Source of the DNA: an uncultured Collinsella sp.
Lineage (GTDB): Bacteria > Actinomycetota > Coriobacteriia > Coriobacteriales > Coriobacteriaceae
Reading direction: 5' to 3'
Assembly (NCBI GenBank): GCA_900542905.1
Contig: UQPF01000001.1
Coordinates: 124,001 to 188,000, forward strand
Length of the DNA stretch: 64,000 bases
The translations under genes and the position numbers were made by a program. Below are positions 53,884-62,399 of the stretch, piece by piece. The notes under the pieces are model-generated. The model searched no databases, was not told the DNA's origin, and worked only from the letters and a program-made list of their open reading frames with translations. Each line of letters begins with the position of its first letter. Position 1 is the first letter of the stretch.

Positions 53884-54783
53884 CTAGTACTCGCGCGGGC
53901 TGTTGACGATCTCGCCGGCGGCGACCTTCTTGAGGTGCTGGCCGTAGACCGACTTGCCGTAGGCCTTCGCGGCCTCCTCCAGCTCCGCGGTCGTGATCCA
54001 GCCGTTCTCCCAGGCGATCTCCTCGGGGACCGAGACCGGCAGGTCCTGGGAGTGCTCCACGGCGCGGACGAACTCCGCGGCCTCGTGCAGGCTCTCCATG
54101 GTGCCGGTGTCCAGCCACGCGTAGCCGCGTCCGAGGGTCACCACGGACAGCGTCCCCTCCTCCAGGTACATCTGGTTGAGCGTGGTGATCTCCAGCTCAC
54201 CGCGCGCGGAAGGCTGAACCTTGTGAGCCTTGGCGGCCACGTCGCCCGGGTAGAAGTACAGGCCGGTGACGGCGTAGGAGCTCTTGGGCTCTGCGGGCTT
54301 CTCCTCGATGGAGACGGCCCTCCCCTCGCCGTCGAACTCGACGACGCCGAAGCGCTCGGGGTCGTCCACGTGGTAGCCGAAGACAGTGGCGCGGCCCGAC
54401 TCAGCGTTCTGGACGGCGCGCGTCAGGTGGCGCGACAGGCCGTTGCCGTAGAAGATGTTGTCGCCGAGCACGAGCGCGCACGGCTCGCCGGCGATGAACT
54501 CCTCGCCGATGGTGAAGGCCTGGGCCAGGCCGTCCGGCGAGGGCTGCTCGGCGTAGGAGAGGTTCACGCCGTAGCGCGAGCCGTCCCCGAGCAGGCGCTC
54601 GAAGTTGGGCAGGTCGGTCGGCGTGGAGATGACCAGGATGTCCCGGATGCCCGCCAGCATGAGGGTGCTGAGCGGGTAGTAGATCATGGGCTTGTCGTAG
54701 ACCGGCAGCAGCTGCTTGGAGGTCACGAGCGTGAGCGGGTACAGGCGGGTGCCGGACCCGCCGGCGAGGATGATGCCTTTCAT
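53884..54783 (-). CDS. rmlA: Glucose-1-phosphate thymidylyltransferase
   Basis: First step of dTDP-rhamnose synthesis, Glc-1-P plus dTTP. The 299-aa protein begins MKGIILAGGSGTRLYPLT, the nucleotidyltransferase signature, and has LVLGDNIFYG and the EEKP segment. ATG at 54783 with GGAAGG upstream; the frame opens six codons earlier. rmlB and rmlCD lie further downstream, beyond the inserted pair, so the usual contiguous rml order is broken. Confidence 0.95.
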   Translation of the reverse strand: MKGIILAGGSGTRLYPLTLVTSKQLLPVYDKPMIYYPLSTLMLAGIRDILVISTPTDLPNFERLLGDGSRYGVNLSYAEQPSPDGLAQAFTIGEEFIAGEPCALVLGDNIFYGNGLSRHLTRAVQNAESGRATVFGYHVDDPERFGVVEFDGEGRAVSIEEKPAEPKSSYAVTGLYFYPGDVAAKAHKVQPSARGELEITTLNQMYLEEGTLSVVTLGRGYAWLDTGTMESLHEAAEFVRAVEHSQDLPVSVPEEIAWENGWITTAELEEAAKAYGKSVYGQHLKKVAAGEIVNSPREY

Positions 54784-54814
54784 AGCTGATAAGCCTTCCA
54801 AAACATAGTTTTAA

Positions 54815-54846
54815 TTCAATTCCATTCTAAGATGAATGGAATTGAA
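54815..54846. promoter_or_regulatory. Inverted repeat upstream of rmlA
   Basis: Perfect 13-base arms TTCAATTCCATTC/GAATGGAATTGAA with a six-base spacer, 32 bases before rmlA. Possible operator, or terminator of transcripts arriving from the upstream glycosyltransferases. Two weaker inverted repeats (54921-54935 and 54953-54992) lie in the same AT-rich gap. Confidence 0.4.
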
Positions 54847-55006
54847 AAGCTTGAACTATGCACAAGAACCATGAACCAAATGAACACATACACAATTAAA
54901 TTTACAGAGAGCCCAGGGGACCAAGCATTGCTTGGCTTCGTCAGTAAACAGTGGCCAATCCGCACTAGGTTGCATACGTACGGACTGGCCCATCAGACAA
55001 AGCAAG

Positions 55007-57364
55007 CTAACGCGTGCTCATCGGACAATGGTAAGGGTCACCATTTACATAATAATCGGCCCATGCAGTCCGCAATTTACCCTGTTCACGCATAAAACGA
55101 GCCCTCTTTGCACCAGTTTCATAACCACGGCTAAACGACTCATAGTGGTAAAGAAGCGCATCAGCATCAAACACGACCAACTGATCAAGAGAACGAACCC
55201 TTAGGCAATAATCAACATCATTAAAGGCCACTTCAAAACTTTCATTAAAACCGCCCAGCTGTTCGAATATAGAGCGTTTCGTCATCATGCAGGCTGCAGT
55301 AACAGCGGAAAGGTCCTGAGAGATTACAGCTCGGCGCATATAGCCAGGATCGTCACGGTCAATATTATTGAAGACGTGAATGGGGCCGCCCATTTCGTTC
55401 TCGCTGTTGCAGTAAATCATTAAAACGCCAGCATGCTGAACGGTGTTATCAGGGTAGAGAAGTTTTGCGCCAACGGCACCCACATCATCGCGTTGGCAGA
55501 AACCAAGCATTGAAGAAAGCCAGTTCGGCTCAATAACTTCAGTATCATTATTCAAGAACAAAAGGTACTCGCCATTGGTCATACCGACACCGTAGTTATT
55601 AATAGCAGAATAATTAAAGGGGCCTTCCCAGGTTGCAACTCGAACATTATCAAAAGTGGCGCAAACGCTGTCGTAATACTCGAATGTCTCTTTCTCGACA
55701 CTGTTATTTTCGATAATAAGAATCTCGTAGCTCGAATAAGATGTTTTGCTTTCAATTGAATCAATACATCTGCGGAGAACTTCAACGCTGTCCTTATTTG
55801 GAATAACAATACTTACAAGGGGCTCATCCTTAATGGCGTATGAAACATGATAGAAACAGGGGGTATCGGTCAGCTCCGCTACGGCATTTAGGCCGCACCT
55901 ATCCAAATGCTCTTGCAAAGCGCGTTTGCCTGCCTCGTCGGCATAATTCTTATTACCAGCACTCTTAGCGGTAGACGAATCGCTGATACGCCAGTGATAG
56001 AGAACCTCGCGAACATGGAAAATATTCTTAGTTCTTTCGCAAAGACGCAGCAAGAAATCATAGTCTTGTGCACCATCGAATGATTTGCGAAGCATGAGAT
56101 CTTTAACGAATGAAACACGAACACAGAGCAAATGAGTAATGTAATTGTGAACACGTAAAAGATCGAGATTCAAGTCAGATTTATAGTGAGGGTCGACATA
56201 CTCACCATCTTCATTTAAAAAGTCTTCGTCACAATATAGGGCATCTGTTTCAGGATGAATCGATATCCGTTCCGCATACCTGTATAGGGCAAATCGGTCG
56301 AGCGTATCATCATGATCGAAAAACACAATGTAGTCACCGGAAGCAGCCTCAATACCGGCGTTTGTATTCTCAGCAATTCCCTTGTTTTCAGTTAAGGGAA
56401 CAACCTTAACTCTTGAATCCGACAGTCTAGCAAGCTCATCAGAAAGCGCAGCATTATTCGGGCTAGCATTTACAAGAATTAACTCCCAATTTTCATAAAC
56501 CTGCTCCTCAACCGAATTAACCATATCCCAGAAAAAAGAGACAGGGGTATTGAAGAGAGGAACAATAATGCTAAATTTCACACCCTGTTGAATTGAGGGA
56601 ACATCGTTAGAGCGAACGAAAGATAGCGAACGATTTCGCATTTTTGAAGCGTGTGCATAGGACTCAATATAAGCAGATTTATAAAAGACTGGAGACTTCG
56701 AATCCAGCATAAATTTAACAGCAGCCGGGTCGAGAGACAGAAAACCTGAGCCATAGGGGGAGTCTCCAGAAGCAACCAAGCAAAATGTCTTATCGCCCTT
56801 AGGAATCCTCAATGAAAAACTTGTCTCGTAGCGATGAAAACCCTGAAAGCCAATCTGAGAAGGATGTCCCATTCCGACATGATACTCATCGAGTATGTTT
56901 GAATCTCCGTTAGTCACATATACATTCTTAACGGAATCTCGCTGTGGGGAACAAATAACCCCCTTAATGATAATCTCATCTTTGTTATATGCCTCAATTG
57001 CGACATTACAACGAACGTGTATTTTTCCAAAATATGAATCAGATTCAATATCCCTAAACCGAGATGTTAATGAAGAGTTAATTTTATAATTGAATCGAGA
57101 TAGCCATTTTATAGCATTAAAAGATAATCTTGTTTTAAACCCGCACTTTCCGGTTACGGAAATCAACAAGCCCTTACAGGAAAGAAGAGGGACCGCAATA
57201 GTGGCAACTTCTTCTTCAAGTTGATAATGAAGCGAAAACGGAACGCTAGCCCCCGCATCTGTAACAACGCTAACAGAAATATTATCTATTTCGCTCTGCT
57301 GCAAGAAGAACGGAATATACGCGGCACCGAATCCCCGACATATCCCTCGATAACTAATGCCCAT
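55007..57364 (-). CDS. Two-domain GT2 glycosyltransferase
   Basis: 785 aa. An N-terminal region of about 260 residues without clear family is followed by two GT-A domains: one starting KFSIIVPLFNTPVSFFWDM with DHDDTLDRFAL and SFDGAQDYDFLLRL, the other starting PLVSIVIPNKDSVEVLRRC with LLFLNNDTEVIEPNWL and FNDVDYCLRVR. Such tandem enzymes often add two sugars or a repeat, for example rhamnose residues. ATG at 57364. AT-rich, like its neighbours; it ends 223 bases before rmlA. Confidence 0.88.
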   Translation of the reverse strand: MGISYRGICRGFGAAYIPFFLQQSEIDNISVSVVTDAGASVPFSLHYQLEEEVATIAVPLLSCKGLLISVTGKCGFKTRLSFNAIKWLSRFNYKINSSLTSRFRDIESDSYFGKIHVRCNVAIEAYNKDEIIIKGVICSPQRDSVKNVYVTNGDSNILDEYHVGMGHPSQIGFQGFHRYETSFSLRIPKGDKTFCLVASGDSPYGSGFLSLDPAAVKFMLDSKSPVFYKSAYIESYAHASKMRNRSLSFVRSNDVPSIQQGVKFSIIVPLFNTPVSFFWDMVNSVEEQVYENWELILVNASPNNAALSDELARLSDSRVKVVPLTENKGIAENTNAGIEAASGDYIVFFDHDDTLDRFALYRYAERISIHPETDALYCDEDFLNEDGEYVDPHYKSDLNLDLLRVHNYITHLLCVRVSFVKDLMLRKSFDGAQDYDFLLRLCERTKNIFHVREVLYHWRISDSSTAKSAGNKNYADEAGKRALQEHLDRCGLNAVAELTDTPCFYHVSYAIKDEPLVSIVIPNKDSVEVLRRCIDSIESKTSYSSYEILIIENNSVEKETFEYYDSVCATFDNVRVATWEGPFNYSAINNYGVGMTNGEYLLFLNNDTEVIEPNWLSSMLGFCQRDDVGAVGAKLLYPDNTVQHAGVLMIYCNSENEMGGPIHVFNNIDRDDPGYMRRAVISQDLSAVTAACMMTKRSIFEQLGGFNESFEVAFNDVDYCLRVRSLDQLVVFDADALLYHYESFSRGYETGAKRARFMREQGKLRTAWADYYVNGDPYHCPMSTR

Positions 57365-57492
57365 AAAAGTGACCAACCTTTTTAAAGTAGAAACTAATAA
57401 GAATAATCAGATGAAATACTCTCTAGCAAAGTTTTAACGATAACAATTCACTCACAAACGGCAAGGATAGGATGCCGACAGAATATAGGATG

Positions 57493-59010
57493 CTAAAGCG
57501 CCGCTATACTGATCAATCTAACTATATAGATGCAATTAGCGAGACAGGTGCCATAGAGCACAAGATTGCAGACATTCGCCTCGCATCTAACTTTAGCTGT
57601 CCTCAATCCAAACATCAGCACAGGAAGGGCGGGTAAAAAATACCTCCCCTGAACACCCATAATGAGTTCCTCCGTATTAAACGTCCATCCGATCCACATC
57701 GAAACAAAGGCTCCAGCAAAAGCAACCAGAAACGCCACAACAAATGCTACGGCGACTTTCGGAGCTAGATAGCGGTCATCTGACGCTGACCCCACAAGGC
57801 ACATGAACCCAAAAAACAAATATGGGAGCATTAAAAAGGTCGGCATAATTAAACTCTTTTGAAACCAGCCAAGCGAATAACCAAGAGTAGTCAACCAATA
57901 AAAATCACCTAACGAATCAAAAGTAGCCATAAGCATCTTAAAACTGTGACAGGGATGAAAGATGATGTCAGAGAGAGTGTAGAAAGTGCCAGTCTCTAGC
58001 CCGCGAACCGATTGACCGCTTTGGGCAGTTAGGTTAGCAATCGACGCCGTTCTAAACAAAATTACCGATGTGAGCATTACAAACACAAGGCCAATTTTAA
58101 AGAACTTGCCATCGCGTTTTGACTTAAATTTAGATAAGGGGATAAGCAAAAATAGACATATTATTCCTGAATAGATAACTTTACACGGAGCAAGTAAAGC
58201 GCTGAACAGAAACACCAGCGCAATAAATCGGCTGTCCAAGTGACCGTCTGAAGAAAAAAAACCCTTCATCAAAAGCGAAAATACAATTAAAGAATAGCCG
58301 ATAATTCCAGAATCATATGAATAAGAAGCCGCAAGATGGAGCGTCATGGGCAGGAAAGACACAAAAGCAATGATGCATTTACCCTTCGGAGCAGTCTTAA
58401 AAGCAAAAAAAGAGCAGGCCACAAAAACGACAATAGATCCAATACGACCAAGATAAAACGTTAAATATGAGTTCAAATTTAAGCTGAGCCCTAGAAAAAG
58501 ACCTACAAGAGACCCAATCTTTGCAGGAATATTTTCGCCACCAAAGGTATAACTTATTTCAGAAAAGTTCTCGATTTTTAGATTAGATGTAGTCGAAAAA
58601 AGGCCCTTAATTAAATCGTTATAGTTCACTCCAGATATATAAGGATCTGTGTTTCTGTATAAATCGTAATCTGATGAACGAACATAAAATCCGTCAGATG
58701 CTACCCCATGCCCGCCGGGCAACATATCAAGAAGCCAATAAGACGAAAAAAAATGATGTGCTTCATCTGGTACAGAAAAAGGGGTGAATACAAAGCACAT
58801 TAAAAGACAGAAAAACAAAAGTAATAGCAAGTACTTCGCATTATCGGAAATCCGAATAGAATCGTTAGCAACAATTAAAAGAAAGACCAAGCACAACGCA
58901 GCTTCGGTAACGAGCACAATCAGTCTAGGATTTAACATAAACCAATATAAGCAAAATAAAATGAAGCAGAAGCATCCGGCAAACCGGACCAGCGATTTAC
59001 AATTAAGCAT
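57493..59010 (-). CDS. DUF2142 multi-span membrane protein
   Basis: 505 aa with about 12 hydrophobic spans and the outside-loop segment FTPFSVPDEAHHFFSSYWL near residue 75, a DUF2142 feature (FxPPDExxHF-like). The family is thought to include GT-C-type glycosyltransferases of surface polysaccharides. GGAG lies six bases before the ATG at 59010. Exact substrate unknown. Confidence 0.8.
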   Translation of the reverse strand: MLNCKSLVRFAGCFCFILFCLYWFMLNPRLIVLVTEAALCLVFLLIVANDSIRISDNAKYLLLLLFFCLLMCFVFTPFSVPDEAHHFFSSYWLLDMLPGGHGVASDGFYVRSSDYDLYRNTDPYISGVNYNDLIKGLFSTTSNLKIENFSEISYTFGGENIPAKIGSLVGLFLGLSLNLNSYLTFYLGRIGSIVVFVACSFFAFKTAPKGKCIIAFVSFLPMTLHLAASYSYDSGIIGYSLIVFSLLMKGFFSSDGHLDSRFIALVFLFSALLAPCKVIYSGIICLFLLIPLSKFKSKRDGKFFKIGLVFVMLTSVILFRTASIANLTAQSGQSVRGLETGTFYTLSDIIFHPCHSFKMLMATFDSLGDFYWLTTLGYSLGWFQKSLIMPTFLMLPYLFFGFMCLVGSASDDRYLAPKVAVAFVVAFLVAFAGAFVSMWIGWTFNTEELIMGVQGRYFLPALPVLMFGLRTAKVRCEANVCNLVLYGTCLANCIYIVRLISIAAL

Positions 59011-59049
59011 TAAAAGCTCCAAGAGTTAAGGGGCAAAAACGAATATATC

Positions 59050-59844
59050 CTATACGTCATTGCTGCGCATGCTGAATGAATAGAAATAGTTCAAAATCCG
59101 GGCCAAAGGTTTGGGCCAGAACTTCAGAAACATTTCTAGATCCTCCCTGCTTCTAGTTTCATCTTTTATAGAAGCAGTAGTTTCAGAGCCTTCATGAATA
59201 CGATGCCGCATCAAAATGCTAGCCGAATAAACAAAGGAGCCATCCAGGCGCGAAAAACGCTCCCAAGTTTCCCAATCAAGACTGCATTTCATATCATCTA
59301 AAAAAAGAGGGGTTGGGAGAATTGAAGAGTTGTAAGTTACCGATGGGCAACAAATGGGAGAGCCGAATGAGAGAAGACGATGCTTTTCCCTTCTGCTCGC
59401 AAAATACCCTTTCTTCTTTATACCTCGAAGCAGGAATCTTTTAAAATTCAAAAGAGGAGTGTCATCGACGGGTTCATCGTTTCTGAGCTCTCCATAATCT
59501 GAAAAAAAGATCGACATATCACTGACCAAATTTGCACATTCGAGCATCTTCTTCGTATATTCAGGAAGGTACACATCGTCCTGATGAGCAATTGTGACTA
59601 GTGACGTCTCAGCATGCTCAACGGCACAATTCCAGTCATGAGCAATTCCGGGTTTACCGCTATTGATAAATAGCGGTAAACCGTTTTTATTAGCAATGGA
59701 CTGAATATGATTGTTTGGTGTCGAAGTCGAAATAATGATATTCGATCTGACCGTTTGGCTCATCAAAGACGAGACGCACTCTCCCAAATAAGGAGACTCA
59801 CCATATGCACAAACCACGAAGGTGTGGTCATCGGAAGTAAACAC
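59050..59844 (-). CDS. GT2-like glycosyltransferase
   Basis: 264 aa, one GT-A domain: FVVCAYGESPYLGECVSSLMSQ, AHQDDVYLPEYTKKML (DxD-type) and LDWETWERFSRL. No membrane spans. It lies 7 bases after the DUF2304 gene. Confidence 0.82.
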   Translation of the reverse strand: MFTSDDHTFVVCAYGESPYLGECVSSLMSQTVRSNIIISTSTPNNHIQSIANKNGLPLFINSGKPGIAHDWNCAVEHAETSLVTIAHQDDVYLPEYTKKMLECANLVSDMSIFFSDYGELRNDEPVDDTPLLNFKRFLLRGIKKKGYFASRREKHRLLSFGSPICCPSVTYNSSILPTPLFLDDMKCSLDWETWERFSRLDGSFVYSASILMRHRIHEGSETTASIKDETRSREDLEMFLKFWPKPLARILNYFYSFSMRSNDV

Positions 59845-59850
59845 CGTAAA

Positions 59851-60201
59851 TTACTCCTCGCGGATTGATTCGATCTCTTTCTCCAATAGAGCTATCCGTT
59901 GACTTAAATTAGCGATAGCTGTTGTCTGCTTGCTCGACAAGCAGCCCAGAGAAAGAACAATACATAACAGAAATAAAAACCCAACAACGAAAATGAAGTT
60001 AGATAAAGTCGCGAACCCGAAAAAGGACGATATCACATATAAAGGTTGGGGAAAAAGCGCACACACCAGCAACGCGAGAACAAGCCCAAGCCACAAAAGC
60101 GAATACTTCAATTGCAGCTTATCTTTAAGAACAAGGCGAAGGACAAATACGGCCAAAAGCAAGCATGCAGCAATTATTCCGACACGCAACGACATTTGCA
60201 T
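59851..60201 (-). CDS. DUF2304 membrane protein
   Basis: 116 aa, three hydrophobic spans and a C-terminal coiled coil (ANLSQRIALLEKEIESI). DUF2304 genes are usually next to a polyprenyl-phosphate sugar transferase, as here, and may anchor or regulate it. ATG at 60201 (GAGG upstream); the start lies inside the end of the next gene upstream. Confidence 0.8.
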   Translation of the reverse strand: MQMSLRVGIIAACLLLAVFVLRLVLKDKLQLKYSLLWLGLVLALLVCALFPQPLYVISSFFGFATLSNFIFVVGFLFLLCIVLSLGCLSSKQTTAIANLSQRIALLEKEIESIREE

Positions 60202-60212
60202 AGTAAAGATCC

Positions 60213-60908
60213 TCAATTCGAATAAGCGGAAATAATAATTGCAAGTGTTACCTTTATCATGTAATAAACGCTGCTAAATCCAGAAATGGAAGACTTTCCT
60301 CCCTGGCGCTCCTTCATTACAACCGGTACCTCGGTAACGGTAAGACCCTTAACCATTGCAGCAACAGCCGAGTCCGGTTCTGGATAATCCGCTGGATACT
60401 TTTTACAAAAAAGCCCTATCGCCTTTGCTCCACATGCCCTAAAACCAGAAGTCGGATCTGAAATTCTAGAGTGAGTCGTGATTGAAATAACGTAAGAAAG
60501 CCACCTTATTCCAAGACGCCTCATGAATGTCGATTGAAAACCATCGGTCTTCTCAAGAAAGCGAGACCCAATTACGAGGTCGCTTCCATTTGCAATCTCC
60601 TTAATTAGATGCGGGATATACGATGGATCATGTTGACCGTCGCCGTCAACTTGAACGTCAATGTCATAACCAAACCGTTGAGCATACTTATGCCCCGCCT
60701 GTACAGCACCACCAATGCCCAAATTCTGAGGTAAGTCGAGCACATTTATGCCATTGTCCTTACAAATCTGAAGGGTATCATCTGTCGACCCGTCATTAAC
60801 GACAACATAATCGTAACCACAATCTACGACAGATTGAACGGTTGCAACAATATTATCTTCCTCGTTATATGCGGGAATTATCACCAGCACGCGCGATTTA
60901 GAAACCAT
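60213..60908 (-). CDS. DPM1-like GT2 glycosyltransferase
   Basis: 231 aa: VLVIIPAYNEEDNIVATV, QVDGDGQHDP (DxD motif) and DPTSGFRACGAKAIGLF. No strong membrane span, so it probably relies on the DUF2304 protein. ATG at 60908 with AAGG six bases upstream. It is the first gene of a minus-strand unit with the four genes to its left. Confidence 0.87.
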   Translation of the reverse strand: MVSKSRVLVIIPAYNEEDNIVATVQSVVDCGYDYVVVNDGSTDDTLQICKDNGINVLDLPQNLGIGGAVQAGHKYAQRFGYDIDVQVDGDGQHDPSYIPHLIKEIANGSDLVIGSRFLEKTDGFQSTFMRRLGIRWLSYVISITTHSRISDPTSGFRACGAKAIGLFCKKYPADYPEPDSAVAAMVKGLTVTEVPVVMKERQGGKSSISGFSSVYYMIKVTLAIIISAYSN

Positions 60909-60941
60909 CATTATCCTTAGAAGAACATCAGTAACCCTAAA

Positions 60942-60947
60942 AGTATA
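60942..60947 (-). promoter_or_regulatory. Possible -10 box of the glycosyltransferase unit
   Basis: Minus strand TATACT, 34 bases before the ATG at 60908. No clear -35. Confidence 0.4.
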
Positions 60948-61025
60948 GAACACAGTGTGAAACAATTATCATCAACCAAAAGTTTCACTATCATTATGCA
61001 TCATCTATTTATATGAGACCGAAAA

Positions 61026-62291
61026 GTGTGGTTAAGTACCGTGAACATTCAAAATGAAAGACATTCAAAGCAGAGAGCTATTGAGCCATTATCAGTAGCA
61101 CAGAATACCTTTTTTAATGCAATAGGATGTCTTTGCTATCTTGGCTGCCAATGGGTTACGACCGTAATGGTTGTAAGGCTTTCGTCTTCCTATGGAAACT
61201 CCGGTCTCTATGCCTTCGCAATGGCAACGGGAATTATATTTGCCTCAATAGCTTTATATAAAGTGCGCACATTCCAAGTATCTGATATTTCAAATCAATT
61301 CAGCAACTCAAGCTATATCGCATTTCGCTTAATAACAATTCTTATCGGCTGGATCGTTTGCGCCGTCTATATCCCCGTAGCCACAAATCGCCAAATGAGT
61401 CTAATCACCGTCTCGTTCCTTTACCTTGTCTTTAAAACAGATGAGAGCTTTAGCGATGTGCTGTATGGCATTTATCAAAAGAACGGAAGAATGGACTATA
61501 TCGGCATTTCGCAATTCATTCGAGGCTTTTTATCACTTTGTACTTTTTCAGCTGGATTAGCCTTAACGGATAGCCTTTCAACTGCCATTGTTTCAATGAC
61601 AGTAAGCTGCATGCTTGTCACTATTGTTTACGACTTGCCGCACGCAAGACGATTCGGTTCCATCAAGCCCATTTTTGATAATTCAACACTATTATCGTTG
61701 GCCAAAATATGCTTCTTTGCAATGTTAGCTAGTCTGTTAGCCAACTCCATTGTATCTTCGGTTCGCCAGTATTTCGGTATTGTGAACGGAAGCGAAGCAC
61801 TCGGACATTATGCAAGTGTTGCGACACCTGCAGTTTTAATTCAAGTTGCTGCCACCTACTTGTATAGCCCTCTAATCGGAAAACTCGCTGCAGATCTCAA
61901 GAAAGATAGAGCTCTATTTCTCAAATCATTTATTAAAACCATGGGAATGCTCATTCTCGTAATGGGTATTTGCGTTTTAGCTTTAAGTCTCGTTGGCAGC
62001 AAACTGTTAATTATTGCATTCGGAGACAGCATTCAGCCCTACACATATTTGTTCCCATACGTTTTAATCGCGACAGCAGCTGTAGGCCTTCTTCTTTATT
62101 GCAATGACGTTTTGATTATCCAAAGACGAATGAAGCAAACACTGATCTGCAATGGCGTCGCTTTCACATGCGCCATTGTTAGCGCCATACCCCTTATTGC
62201 TATATCCGATATGAATGGCATCAACTACTCAATTATCCTTGGTTGTTCAATAGCAATTCTAAGCTCGCTGTTCTGCATTATCCGTAGGTAG
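61026..62291 (+). CDS. Wzx-like polysaccharide flippase
   Basis: 421 aa with about 12 spans, MOP-superfamily type; the N-terminal VAQNTFFNAIGCLCYLGCQWVTTVMVVRLSS has the expected shape. It would flip lipid-linked repeat units across the membrane. The start is uncertain: GTG at 61026 or GTG at 61041; neither has a clear ribosome-binding site. It is divergent from the glycosyltransferase unit and AT-rich. Confidence 0.78.
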   Translation: MWLSTVNIQNERHSKQRAIEPLSVAQNTFFNAIGCLCYLGCQWVTTVMVVRLSSSYGNSGLYAFAMATGIIFASIALYKVRTFQVSDISNQFSNSSYIAFRLITILIGWIVCAVYIPVATNRQMSLITVSFLYLVFKTDESFSDVLYGIYQKNGRMDYIGISQFIRGFLSLCTFSAGLALTDSLSTAIVSMTVSCMLVTIVYDLPHARRFGSIKPIFDNSTLLSLAKICFFAMLASLLANSIVSSVRQYFGIVNGSEALGHYASVATPAVLIQVAATYLYSPLIGKLAADLKKDRALFLKSFIKTMGMLILVMGICVLALSLVGSKLLIIAFGDSIQPYTYLFPYVLIATAAVGLLLYCNDVLIIQRRMKQTLICNGVAFTCAIVSAIPLIAISDMNGINYSIILGCSIAILSSLFCIIRR

Positions 62292-62339
62292 CCCTTTACC
62301 GACGACGCTATCTATTTAAAATGCGCAATATCAAATAAA

Positions 62340-62379
62340 CCAATGGGGCGATATCGAAATACTGATATCGCCCCATTGG
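62340..62379. terminator. Bidirectional terminator between flippase and ChW gene
   Basis: Perfect 16-base arms CCAATGGGGCGATATC and complement, eight-base loop; followed by TTTCAG on the plus strand and TTTATTTG on the minus strand. Confidence 0.8.
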
Positions 62380-62399
62380 TTTCAGCTTCTATTTATACG

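Noticed and set aside
54832..55095. Small plus-strand open frame in the gap before rmlA
   Set aside because: Overlaps inverted repeats and the end of the glycosyltransferase; no ribosome-binding site.
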